From Candidatus Fermentithermobacillaceae bacterium UBA3951 (GTDB taxonomy: Bacteria > Bacillota > Sulfobacillia > Fermentithermobacillales > Fermentithermobacillaceae): a DNA stretch of 24,698 bases. Of the stretch, positions 13,540 through 21,320 are shown one piece after another. Position 1 is the first letter of the stretch. The number at the start of each line of letters is the position of its first letter. A program made the position numbers and the translations under genes. The notes below the pieces were generated by a model. That model saw nothing but the letters and a program-made list of their open reading frames with translations, did not search any database and was not told where the DNA came from. The stretch spans positions 44,239 to 68,936 of the forward strand of contig DGDN01000029.1 in the NCBI GenBank assembly GCA_002385465.1, given 5' to 3'.

Positions 13540-15411
13540 TTACCAAGACTCCTTCTCTAGAACTCCGTCATCGCGCGCTGGGCTCTCTTCCATGGCTGCC
13601 TCGTTCGAAGTGATACTCTCGGTTCGATTCGTCTCGGGTGAGTTGCGCCGGTCGGCCATAGCGGGAGGACGCCTGTCTGCGAGAGATACCACTTCCTTGG
13701 CCAGTTCCCCCAGACGTTCTCTGAGCTTGAAAGTGCAGTCCCACGCGGAACCGCGGCCAAGCACGATATCTTCAGCCAGGGCCCGACAAGTCGGCGCCCC
13801 GCAGGCGCCGCAATCGAGCCCGGGGAGGCCCTGTTCAATGGCCCTGATCTCTGCGAATTTTGCCTCGGCCCGTGCGGGATCGGGGTCCAGACGGAAGATC
13901 GGCCGGGGCAACAGGTTGAGGCTGAACCATAGCTCAGGCCGGTCCTTACTGGTCTCCCTGACCAGCCGGTTCGGCTGCGAATCCCGGTGCCGCGCCGCCA
14001 GCTTTCCCAGCCTCATCCTGGATACAAAAGGATTTGCTGCATGGAGACACCCACCGACGCATCCGCCTACACAAGCCTGCATCTCGATAAACTCAACGTG
14101 TCCGTCCACTCCTCCGGCCTCTAGCTCATCCAAGAAACCGGAGACATGAGATATCCCGTCCACAGCAAGGCCCAAAAGGCCTACGGCGGCCATCTCTCCT
14201 CCGGACCTACCCCATCCGATACCCAAACCCGAAGAGCCGGGGAACGGCGAGACGCCCTCCGGCAGCCGCCTGCCTCTGTGGTCACGCACCCATAGGAACG
14301 CTTGAGAGGCCGATATGGAAGCGTCCACCAGAGAACGCCCCCTGCCCACGGGCTGCCTGGAAGCGGTTATCTTGGCGGGGCACGGGGATATGAACACAGC
14401 TGACGGATTTCTAACCGGCCTTTCTCTTTCAACCTTGGTCTTGGCCAGCCAGGCAGCCACTTCCATGGGGGCTTCGCAAGGTATCACCCGGTCTAGGAGG
14501 GACGGATACTTAACTTGGATAAGGCGGAGGACGGCCGGGCAAGCCGGCGATATAAAAGGCCCTTCGCCGGGCCTTTTCTTTATGTAATCTTTCATCATCT
14601 CCGAGCAGAGATCGGCGGCCACCGATACGTCAAACACCTCGTCAAAGCCGCCGGGCGCGAGGAGGGCGGCCCGGACTTCATCCGGACTTATGTCGGAAAA
14701 ACTCCCGTAGAAAGAAGGTGGCACCAGGGCGATCTTGTAATCGAGGATTGAAAGCGCTTCCCATGAGTCACTCACCGCAGTCTTGGCCATGTTGGGACAG
14801 CGCCTTATGCACTCGCCGCAATCGATGCACCTATCTTCCAGGATAAACGCCTGGCCGTCCCGGACTCTTATGGCTTCGGTGGGGCAACCTTTGATGCAGT
14901 TGGTACACCCCTTGCACCGGGCGGGATCCAGGCGGACGGAGTGGAAGTATCCCGATGCCTGCAGGTCATCCGGTCCCGGAGATACGGTACAGACAATCTT
15001 GGTACCCTTCCCTACCTCAGATTCAATGTGGAACTTATCCGATGCCTTTCTGGCGTTTGGAAGCCCCATACCTGCCCCAAAGCCCATTTCGCGGATATGC
15101 TCGGGAGCGGTTGAGTAACCTTCTTTCATTGCGAGGGCTATATCGGGGATGCCGGGACCTGTGTCTTCTGCGGTTATCTCAACTTGTCCATCTTTCCAGA
15201 GGAGCCTCAAGAGGCCGTCTCTCGCGTGGATGATGATGTTCATCCCGAGTTCGTATGCGGCGATAAGGGCCCGTCTGGAGGCTTCTGCGGGAAATCCGAT
15301 TCCCAACAGACTCCGCTTGAGTCCAGACGTCTCCTCACCTATTCTCGCGAACTCCCCGCGAGCGATGGAAACCTCGAATAGTACACGTGGCTCAGGATTG
15401 GACCTTACCAT
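13540..15411 (-). CDS. Sensory-type H-cluster protein fused to a GHKL ATPase
   Basis: This is a 623-residue multi-domain protein. Residues 1-145 form an RsbW/SpoIIAB-like GHKL ATPase: N box ELGMNIIIHA (N58), DTGPGI (83-88) and GFGAGMGLPNARKASD (110-125). Residues 160-206 are two ferredoxin clusters (C166-C176 and C195-C205). Residues 225-470 are an H-cluster-like domain with PACPA (C291), ISPCPAK (C344) and QACVGGCVGGC (C447, C451). Residues 531-562 hold a further iron-sulphur motif CGACGAPTC (C534, C537, C542) with C559. The first H-cluster motif has Ala where catalytic enzymes have the proton-relay Cys, as in sensory HydS-type proteins. The start ATG 15411 overlaps the upstream S component gene by 20 bases. 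A hydrogen or redox sensor acting through its ATPase is the best inference. Confidence 0.85.
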   Translation of the reverse strand: MVRSNPEPRVLFEVSIARGEFARIGEETSGLKRSLLGIGFPAEASRRALIAAYELGMNIIIHARDGLLRLLWKDGQVEITAEDTGPGIPDIALAMKEGYSTAPEHIREMGFGAGMGLPNARKASDKFHIESEVGKGTKIVCTVSPGPDDLQASGYFHSVRLDPARCKGCTNCIKGCPTEAIRVRDGQAFILEDRCIDCGECIRRCPNMAKTAVSDSWEALSILDYKIALVPPSFYGSFSDISPDEVRAALLAPGGFDEVFDVSVAADLCSEMMKDYIKKRPGEGPFISPACPAVLRLIQVKYPSLLDRVIPCEAPMEVAAWLAKTKVERERPVRNPSAVFISPCPAKITASRQPVGRGRSLVDASISASQAFLWVRDHRGRRLPEGVSPFPGSSGLGIGWGRSGGEMAAVGLLGLAVDGISHVSGFLDELEAGGVDGHVEFIEMQACVGGCVGGCLHAANPFVSRMRLGKLAARHRDSQPNRLVRETSKDRPELWFSLNLLPRPIFRLDPDPARAEAKFAEIRAIEQGLPGLDCGACGAPTCRALAEDIVLGRGSAWDCTFKLRERLGELAKEVVSLADRRPPAMADRRNSPETNRTESITSNEAAMEESPARDDGVLEKESW

Positions 15412-15889
15412 GTTTAAACCTCGCCAAAGCTTCGAGAACTATGGCGGCAACGACTGCGCCCCCCAAGGCCGTGAACAGCTGGGTAATCGTCAGTGAGGCA
15501 TAGGCCGCAGGCGGGATGTTGGTGCCGGTAGAAAGCAAATACTTAACGCCCAGCGTCATCACTGCCCACTTGACCGCTGCGGCTAAAACCATGGCTACAT
15601 ACTTGTTGAGCCTGCTCCCATAGCCTGAGACAAGAGCCAAAGATGCGTTTCCGATCATAATCACCGGCACCGCAGGTGCGAGCTTCATGATCCCCGTCAT
15701 CAAGGCCACCCAGGGTGTGATAAAACCTACAATCACACCGCTAAAGGGACCTACGAATATGGAAGCAACGTACAAGATCGTGTTGATGGCGGGCCCGGTG
15801 AATGCTTGTGGTAGTGTGCCGAGCTGGAACGCCACGGCTAGAGCGGCAAGTACTGCAGTGTAAACAAGTCTCCGGACTTCGAGTCTCAT
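15392..15889 (-). CDS. ECF transporter S component-like protein heading the hydrogenase operon
   Basis: This 165-residue protein has five to six hydrophobic segments and a typical S component start: a basic MRLEVRR, then TAVLAALAVAFQ, LPQAFTGPAINTILY and VGFITPWVAL. The ATG 15889 is preceded by GGAG at five-base spacing. It is the first gene of the long hydrogenase operon and its end overlaps the sensory fusion gene by 20 bases, so the two are probably translationally coupled. No EcfA or EcfT is nearby, so it would depend on a shared module. The substrate is unknown; a cofactor or precursor relevant to hydrogenase function is a guess. Confidence 0.75.
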   Translation of the reverse strand: MRLEVRRLVYTAVLAALAVAFQLGTLPQAFTGPAINTILYVASIFVGPFSGVIVGFITPWVALMTGIMKLAPAVPVIMIGNASLALVSGYGSRLNKYVAMVLAAAVKWAVMTLGVKYLLSTGTNIPPAAYASLTITQLFTALGGAVVAAIVLEALARFKHGKVQS

Positions 15890-15901
15890 GGTTTCTCCAT
15901 C

Positions 15902-15947
15902 CCTCTGTGACAGAGGATTCTGTATAGTTTGTGCTTGTGCGCACTAT
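15902..15947 (-). promoter_or_regulatory. Inverted repeats in the hydrogenase operon leader/promoter
   Basis: CCTCTG (15902-15907) and CAGAGG (15911-15916) form a perfect inverted repeat with a 3-base centre just before the ribosome binding site of the first gene. Further upstream, ATAGT (15924-15928) and ACTAT (15943-15947) enclose two direct GTGC copies and the palindrome GTGCGCAC. These may be operator sites. They do not match the Rex consensus, TTGTGAA then TTCACAA, that I would expect for NADH-responsive control. Confidence 0.35.
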
Positions 15948-16079
15948 CCACATCATCTTAGCATACGCGGGTCAAAAGAACAACGGTAATGGCTCACAAT
16001 GGCCCTGCCAATATGGGTTTTTTTGTGTTGTGACGACACAACCGGAATTGGGGTGCAACCACAGATTTTCGTCATGTTG

Positions 16080-16174
16080 GTTTGGACAATCCGTACCTAC
16101 GATCCATAAATCCAAACTATTACCCATCCCAGAAAAGTACGGGGTACGATATAATGGTGGCAGCATTGTCCAAA
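16080..16174 (+). promoter_or_regulatory. potA promoter with three TTTGGA half-sites
   Basis: A perfect -10 box TATAAT lies at 16150-16155, but no good -35 is visible 17 bases upstream. TTTGGACAAT (16081-16090) is exactly complementary to ATTGTCCAAA (16165-16174). A third half-site TCCAAAC (16111-16117) is complementary to GTTTGGA (16080-16086). The sites bracket the -10 box, and inner arms CGTACC (16092-16097) and GGTACG (16143-16148) can also pair. This fits repression, possibly with looping, by a dimeric regulator; the regulator is unknown. Confidence 0.5.
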
Positions 16175-16207
16175 TGACTACATTGAGAAGAGCAGGTACT
16201 GAGCGGA

Positions 16208-17293
16208 ATGAACGATACCATCCTTGAGCTCTATCAGATCGAGAAGAGCTTCGGAGATGTACGTGTCCTTAACGGTATAGATTTGAGCGTCCCAAAGGGC
16301 GAGTTCATCACACTATTGGGCCCGTCTGGATGCGGAAAGACTACTACGCTCCGTATTATTGCGGGGCTTGAGACACCTGACCGCGGCCGCGTATTTCTCG
16401 CCGGCAAAGACGTTACCGATCTTGAGCCCAACAAGCGAAACGTCAATACGGTATTTCAGAACTATGCCCTCTTCCCCCATATGAACGTGGAAGCCAACAT
16501 CGCTTACAGCCTGAAGCTGAAGCGTATTGACAAGCAGACCATCTCCAAGACGGTTAAAGAAGCTTTGGATCTGGTACAGCTCGCCGGTTACGAGAAAAGG
16601 ATGCCTGACGAGCTTTCGGGCGGGCAAAGGCAGCGAGTGGCCATAGCCAGGGCCATCGTGAATGAGCCTGCAGTGCTCTTGCTGGACGAACCCCTCGGAG
16701 CGCTGGACCTACAGCTCCGTCACCAGATGCAGATCGAACTCAAGAGGCTCCAGAAGCGTCTTGGGGTAACGTTTATCTACATCACCCACGACCAGGAAGA
16801 AGCGCTGAACATGTCGGACAGGATAGCGGTCATGCGGGACGGGAAGTTCGAGCAGATCGGGACACCGGCCCAAGTGTACGACCACCCCAGGACAAGTTAT
16901 GTGGCCCGGTTCGTGGGCTCTGCCAACCTGATCTCAGGGACGGCCTACAACGTTGGCGAGGGACTGATCCGGCTCGATACTGAAGACGGTCCCGGATTGG
17001 TGAGAACACGGGGAGCGCGTATAATGGACGGACAGGCCATTACCGTCGCGGTCCGCCGCGAATCGGTTACCCTTGTCACCGGAGAAACAAACGATAATCT
17101 CGGGCTTCGGGCTGTCGTCAAGGAAAAGAACTACGCCGGAGGTGTGCTCCAGATCATCGTCTCTCTGTCTGACGGTCGAGAACTGGTATCCAGCAGGCAG
17201 GGCATAGATTCGCCGCTCAAGGCAGGCGATCATGTGCTGGTCACGTGGCTCCCTGACCAAGGAGTCATAGTGGACCTGGAGGAAGCAGGATGA
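16208..17293 (+). CDS. potA: Spermidine/putrescine ABC transporter ATPase PotA
   Basis: This 361-residue ATPase has Walker A GPSGCGKTT (38-46), Q-loop Q84 in VFQNYALFPHM, signature LSGGQ (136-140), Walker B VLLLDEP (156-162) and the switch His in THDQEEAL. Residues beyond about 235 form the TOBE-like regulatory domain. The N-terminal LGPSGCGKTTTLRIIAGLE and the PNKRNVNTVFQNYALFPHMNV-type stretch are typical of PotA. It powers polyamine import through PotB and PotC. The ribosome binding site before ATG 16208 is weak. The TGA stop overlaps the ATG of potB in ATGA. Assignment to polyamines rather than another small solute is from family resemblance. Confidence 0.9.
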   Translation: MNDTILELYQIEKSFGDVRVLNGIDLSVPKGEFITLLGPSGCGKTTTLRIIAGLETPDRGRVFLAGKDVTDLEPNKRNVNTVFQNYALFPHMNVEANIAYSLKLKRIDKQTISKTVKEALDLVQLAGYEKRMPDELSGGQRQRVAIARAIVNEPAVLLLDEPLGALDLQLRHQMQIELKRLQKRLGVTFIYITHDQEEALNMSDRIAVMRDGKFEQIGTPAQVYDHPRTSYVARFVGSANLISGTAYNVGEGLIRLDTEDGPGLVRTRGARIMDGQAITVAVRRESVTLVTGETNDNLGLRAVVKEKNYAGGVLQIIVSLSDGRELVSSRQGIDSPLKAGDHVLVTWLPDQGVIVDLEEAG

Positions 17294-18219
17294 ACACCGA
17301 GATAAGGCGCGGTTCCCCGGCGGTTCTCATGACGGGCGGGGAACCCCGAAAGCGGAAGGCGTCCTTCCGAAGACTGTTCGACGCCGCCACGATCTCGGTT
17401 GTGCCGATCTACGTTTTCACGCTCTTGTTTGTGGTAGGCCCCCTCGTCTACATGGTCGTTTTGAGCTTCCTAAAGCGGGCCGAGACATGGGGAGTCCTGC
17501 GGGAGTTCACGTGGGCAAACTACTCGAACATCCTGAAACCCGTATACCTTAAGACCTTCTACGAGTCGCTGAAGCTCGCTTCTTTCACAACCTTGTTTGT
17601 TGCCCTGGTGGGCTATCCTTTCGGATATTTCATGGCTCGCCTCACGGCCGTGTGGAAGCGCAGGATGATGCTCCTCCTCATGATCCCCTTCTGGACCAGC
17701 TCGCTCATCAGGCTCTACGGGTGGATCATCATCTTCCGCGCCAACGGGACGCTAGACAATATACTCATGGGGATTGGGCTAACCAAAGCACCCTTGAAGC
17801 TCCTGTACACCTACTCGGCAGTGGTAGTAGGGATGATATACGCCCTGGTGCCTTTCATGATTTTCGCCGTGTACTCGAGCGCCGAAAAGCTCGACTGGCA
17901 GCTCGTCGAGGCGGCCCGAGACCTGGGAGCCACACCCTGGCAGGCGTTTATAACCGTTTCGTTCAGGCTCACCCTCCCCGGGCTTCTATCCGGGGTGGTG
18001 CTCACGTTCATCCCATCTATGGGGCTGTTTTTCATAGCAGATATCTTGGGAGGCAACAAGGTCATCCTGGTCGGGAACCTCATCCAGGAACAGCTCATGA
18101 AGGCACGCAACTGGCCTTTCGCGGCCGCGCTTTCAGTTGTCCTAATGATCCTTACAAGCATCATGATCGCCCTCTACCGCAAGGTGTCGGGGGTTAAGGA
18201 CCTGGAGGGGCTGGTATGA
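17290..18219 (+). CDS. potB: Spermidine/putrescine ABC transporter permease PotB
   Basis: This 309-residue permease has six predicted membrane helices after a basic N-terminal extension of about 30 residues that is longer than usual. The ABC permease EAA loop is LVEAARDLGATPWQAF, followed by LTLPGLLSGVVLTF. The block IPFWTSSLIRLYGWIIIF is typical of PotB. The ATG overlaps the potA stop in ATGA, and its own TGA overlaps the potC start in the same way, so the three proteins are probably made in step. It forms the membrane channel with PotC. Confidence 0.9.
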   Translation: MNTEIRRGSPAVLMTGGEPRKRKASFRRLFDAATISVVPIYVFTLLFVVGPLVYMVVLSFLKRAETWGVLREFTWANYSNILKPVYLKTFYESLKLASFTTLFVALVGYPFGYFMARLTAVWKRRMMLLLMIPFWTSSLIRLYGWIIIFRANGTLDNILMGIGLTKAPLKLLYTYSAVVVGMIYALVPFMIFAVYSSAEKLDWQLVEAARDLGATPWQAFITVSFRLTLPGLLSGVVLTFIPSMGLFFIADILGGNKVILVGNLIQEQLMKARNWPFAAALSVVLMILTSIMIALYRKVSGVKDLEGLV

Positions 18220-19058
18220 AAAAGAAGAGCAAGCTTCCCGGCCTTTATCTGGGCTTCATACTGGCACTCATGTACATCCCCATACTGCTCGTCATTATCT
18301 ACTCGTTTAATGAAAGCAGGATCAGTTCAGTGTGGGGCGGATGGTCCCTGAGGTGGTACCGCGACCTGTTCCGGGACAGGGACATCATGGAGGCCATGAC
18401 AAACAGCCTGTTCCTGGCTACCGTGAGCAGCCTGTCGGCGGCCGTGATAGGCACTCTGGCGGCGGTTGGAATGCCCAAGACCAACCTGAGAGGCAAGGGG
18501 ATTATTGAGTATCTATCCACGCTGCCCATAATGATCCCTGAAATCATCCTGGGGATGGTCTTCCTGGTATACTTCTCACTCATAAAGCTCCCTTTCGGCA
18601 TGATCACGCTGGCAGTCGCCCACACCTCGTTCTGCATCCCCTATGTCTATATGCTGGTAAAAGCCCGACTTGTGGGAATTGACAAAAGTTATGCGGAAGC
18701 GGCCAAGGATTTGGGGGCCACCGAATGGAATGTATTCTGGGACATAACGCTACCGCTCATCCTGCCGGCCATAACGTCCGGCGTCCTCTTGGCCTTTGCC
18801 ATGAGTTTGGATGATGTCGTGATAAGCGTGTTTGTCACGGGAGTGAACACCAACACGCTCCCGCTCAAGATCTATACCCAACTCAAGACGGGGGTCACCC
18901 CCAAGATAAACGCATTGTGCACTCTCATGTTCGTAAGTACAATGCTAATCGTCATTACATCAGCATGGTTCGCAAGGAAGAGCGTTAGTAGAACGGAGAG
19001 GAGGATTAACAGTGAAGAAGCTTCTGGGATTGGCGATAGTATTGGCCTTGTTCGTTAG
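18216..19058 (+). CDS. potC: Spermidine/putrescine ABC transporter permease PotC
   Basis: This 280-residue permease has six predicted helices. The N-terminal ALMYIPILLVIIYSFNESR and WGGWSLRWY are characteristic of PotC. The EAA loop is YAEAAKDLGATEWNVFWDITLPLILPA, shown here only as the family motif EAAxDLGA. It pairs with PotB. The C-terminal 15 or so residues are encoded in a 47-base overlap with the start of potD, which is longer than the usual ATGA overlap and suggests the PotC tail is not constrained. Confidence 0.9.
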   Translation: MKKKSKLPGLYLGFILALMYIPILLVIIYSFNESRISSVWGGWSLRWYRDLFRDRDIMEAMTNSLFLATVSSLSAAVIGTLAAVGMPKTNLRGKGIIEYLSTLPIMIPEIILGMVFLVYFSLIKLPFGMITLAVAHTSFCIPYVYMLVKARLVGIDKSYAEAAKDLGATEWNVFWDITLPLILPAITSGVLLAFAMSLDDVVISVFVTGVNTNTLPLKIYTQLKTGVTPKINALCTLMFVSTMLIVITSAWFARKSVSRTERRINSEEASGIGDSIGLVR

Positions 19059-20091
19059 CCTGGCCGCGGGGTGCCAGAAGACACCGGAGGCGCCGCCGGC
19101 GGCAGGAGAACCCCAAGACAAGGAGCTCAACCTGTTCACGTGGGAGGGCATGTTCCCCGAAGAAGTGCTCGCACGGTTTGAGGAAGAAACCGGCATCAAG
19201 GTGAACTACAGCAACTTCGACTACAACGAAACCATGCTTGCCAAACTCGAAGCGTCGGGCGGGGGGGACTACGACCTGGTCATCGCCGACGACTACATCC
19301 TCGAGGCAGTCATAGCCGGCGGGCTGGCGCAGAAGCTCGACCTTTCCAAGATACCCAACATCGAGCACGTGAACCCCATCTACCAGGGCCAGTTCTACGA
19401 TCCCAACGATGAGTATACGGTACCCTACGGCGCGGGCGTCCAGACCATCGTCTACAATCCGGATGCCGTACAGAAAGACATCACCGGCTACTCGGACCTC
19501 TGGGATCCCTCTCTCAAAGACAGCGTCGGGACCATCGCCAACTACCGGGTTATTAACGGGATGGCCCTCAAGGTCTTGGGCGAGAGCTATAACACCGAGG
19601 ACTTGGAAGTCATAGAAGCCGCCGGACAGAAGCTTCTGGAACTGGCGCCGAACATCAGGGTCATCAAGGACGACAACCTTCAGGATGACCTGCTCTCGGG
19701 CGAGGTAGACGTCGCGGTCATGTACACTTCCCAGGTGACCATGGCGAAGCTGGCGAACCCCGACCTCAAGGTCGTGTTCCCCACCGAGGGAATAGGCTTC
19801 GGGATAATGGCCAAGTTTATTCCGTCCAAGGCCCCTCATCCTGATGCAGCCCACAAGTTCATAAACTTCATCCTTGACCCCGAGGTCTCTGCGGAGTGCT
19901 TCGAGTGGCTGGGGTATTACTGCACCAACAAGGCCGCGGACGAGCTCATAAACCCCGAGTTCAGAGACTTCCTCACGCTGCCTGAGGGCTTCAATGAGGA
20001 TATGGAGATGATCCGGGTAGTAGGCGCCGAGGCCGAGGAAGTCCACACCAGGATCTGGACTGAGTTCAAGGCGGCGTGCGGACAGAGCTAG
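19012..20091 (+). CDS. potD: Spermidine/putrescine-binding lipoprotein PotD
   Basis: This 359-residue extracytoplasmic substrate-binding protein starts at GTG 19012 behind AGGAGG. The signal peptide ends in the lipobox LAAGC with C21 as lipid attachment site, which fits an organism that anchors binding proteins in the cytoplasmic membrane. The mature part begins ELNLFTWEGMFPEEVLARFEEE, typical of PotD/PotF-family folds, and contains YTVPYGAGVQTIVYN and LDPEVSAECFEWLGYY. It delivers polyamine to PotBC. The family also includes proteins binding other cationic or small ligands, so the substrate is probable, not shown. Confidence 0.9.
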   Translation: MKKLLGLAIVLALFVSLAAGCQKTPEAPPAAGEPQDKELNLFTWEGMFPEEVLARFEEETGIKVNYSNFDYNETMLAKLEASGGGDYDLVIADDYILEAVIAGGLAQKLDLSKIPNIEHVNPIYQGQFYDPNDEYTVPYGAGVQTIVYNPDAVQKDITGYSDLWDPSLKDSVGTIANYRVINGMALKVLGESYNTEDLEVIEAAGQKLLELAPNIRVIKDDNLQDDLLSGEVDVAVMYTSQVTMAKLANPDLKVVFPTEGIGFGIMAKFIPSKAPHPDAAHKFINFILDPEVSAECFEWLGYYCTNKAADELINPEFRDFLTLPEGFNEDMEMIRVVGAEAEEVHTRIWTEFKAACGQS

Positions 20092-20163
20092 GGATTGGCG
20101 TTGCCCCCGCCCCTCCCAAGTCGTGACGGCAAGGGGCACGGCAAGGCGCAGGTATCTTTAGGC

Positions 20164-20189
20164 AGCCCCGGGTGAGTGCGCCCGGGGCT
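20164..20189 (+). terminator. Terminator hairpin of the potABCD operon
   Basis: AGCCCCGGG (20164-20172) pairs perfectly with CCCGGGGCT (20181-20189) around an 8-base loop, 73 bases after the potD stop. It is followed by TATAAACTCATTCTT, which is A/T rich but not a clean T run. Confidence 0.7.
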
Positions 20190-20292
20190 TATAAACTCAT
20201 TCTTGGCGCCGGCGTGGTGATGAGCACTCCACCGTTCATTGCTACAAGAAAGGATTTCGTGTCACAAGCTTTCTTAGCTGCTCCAGTCCGCC

Positions 20293-20321
20293 TTGACATA
20301 CCCGGCGAATCGTATTACCCT
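20293..20321 (+). promoter_or_regulatory. Possible promoter of the CPBP protease gene
   Basis: A perfect TTGACA (20293-20298) is followed after 17 bases by TACCCT (20316-20321), a poor -10 match. It lies about 45 bases before ATG 20366 and after the pot terminator, where a promoter is expected. The weak -10 keeps confidence low. Confidence 0.35.
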
Positions 20322-20365
20322 CTTGGCTTTGGAATACAAGCAGTCGAGGAAATGGGGACACGGCA

Positions 20366-21265
20366 ATGGAGACACTTAAGAGACGCAGCAAGAGTTTCGC
20401 TAAGCAGGTTCTCTGTAATCGACCGTTTGTAGGGATGACAGCTTTATATATTGTCGGGAAACTCACATCGAATCTCCTCTTGGGTGCTGGGCTGGCGACC
20501 GCTGTGCGCAGCGGGATCATTGGCCTGGCGATGTATGTGTTCGCCGCGCTCGTTATCCACCTGTTATCAGAGGACCGCGACAGCGCAGTCCGCGACGCGG
20601 CCGACCTTCACCCGGCCCTGATAGTGTTTGCTTTGGTTTTCACTGTTCTCACATGGAACGTTCTTTACCTTATTGGAGCAGTTGAAACGGGTGTTCCGGC
20701 ATGGAGCCGGACCACTGCAGCCTGGGAAGCGTGGATAAGAGACTTGGCTGCAAAACGCACAAACCTTGAGGGAACCGGCCTGATCGGTCTTCCCTACCTG
20801 CTGTTGTACGTAGCCTTACCTGCTCTAGTATGGGCCGTCAGGCGACGACCCCTTCCGAAGATGGTGGGACTGAAGTCAGCAGTTCCGGCTCTCCCTTTTG
20901 TGGCTCTATACGCGGTGGCGTTTTGCGTCATCGGAGGGATCTCCGCGACAAGTCTTCTCACCCTCATGTTCGTACTGATGTGGCCCGCATTGGGAGAGGA
21001 ATTCCTTTATAGGGGGATTCTCCAGAAATCCTTGGGCAGCGCATGGGGCAACGGAGTTACGGGGATTGTGGCTGCCTCATTCTTGTTCGCTCTAAGCCAT
21101 ATCCCATCGTATGTCCTGGCCGGAAGCGGACCGGCCGTCCTCAGGTGGTCTGGGCTCTTGCCGGTCATGCTGACGTCGTTCTTCTGGGGGTACGGATATC
21201 ACCGTACCGGAGTGCTGTGGCCGTGGGTCTTCATCCACGCTGCCAGTAATCTCGTCAGGTTCTGA
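20366..21265 (+). CDS. CPBP (CAAX/Abi) family intramembrane metalloprotease
   Basis: This 299-residue polytopic protein has the CPBP motifs in its C-terminal half: EEFLYRG (E211, E212, R216), FALSHIP (H245) and FIHAASN (H291, N295), the expected metal-binding and catalytic residues. The N-terminal half adds about four membrane segments without known motifs. Bacterial members include bacteriocin self-immunity proteins and proteases related to Rce1; the substrate here is unknown. The ribosome binding site is modest (GGGGA about seven bases before the ATG). It is flanked by the pot operon terminator and a convergent gene, so no partner can be named. Confidence 0.88.
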   Translation: METLKRRSKSFAKQVLCNRPFVGMTALYIVGKLTSNLLLGAGLATAVRSGIIGLAMYVFAALVIHLLSEDRDSAVRDAADLHPALIVFALVFTVLTWNVLYLIGAVETGVPAWSRTTAAWEAWIRDLAAKRTNLEGTGLIGLPYLLLYVALPALVWAVRRRPLPKMVGLKSAVPALPFVALYAVAFCVIGGISATSLLTLMFVLMWPALGEEFLYRGILQKSLGSAWGNGVTGIVAASFLFALSHIPSYVLAGSGPAVLRWSGLLPVMLTSFFWGYGYHRTGVLWPWVFIHAASNLVRF

Positions 21266-21320
21266 CTCGCCTGGATAGAGAGTAGGAGGAACACGGCCGT
21301 GAGGACCGGCTGGGAAAAGC

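Larger units (their letters stand above)
15890..16207. promoter_or_regulatory. Divergent regulatory region between hydrogenase and pot operons
   Basis: This 318-bp gap has no convincing gene. Toward the hydrogenase operon it holds an inverted repeat CCTCTG/CAGAGG (15902-15916), an 8-bp palindrome GTGCGCAC (15937-15944) and a weak - strand promoter candidate, TTGTTC then TAAGAT with a 17-base spacer, upstream of these. In the middle is a run of seven T (16018-16024) followed by GTTGTG/CACAAC (16027-16042). Toward potA it holds a perfect TATAAT (16150-16155) flanked by TTTGGA half-sites. Both operons must be controlled from here. Confidence 0.6.

Noticed and set aside
16018..16042. T run plus GTTGTG/CACAAC hairpin as an intrinsic terminator
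   Set aside because: The T run lies before the hairpin on the + strand and is an A run after it on the - strand, so neither orientation fits a terminator.
19006..20139. Long - strand open frame of 377 codons
   Set aside because: It is antisense to potD, which has a clear lipobox and binding-protein motifs; the reverse product resembles nothing known.
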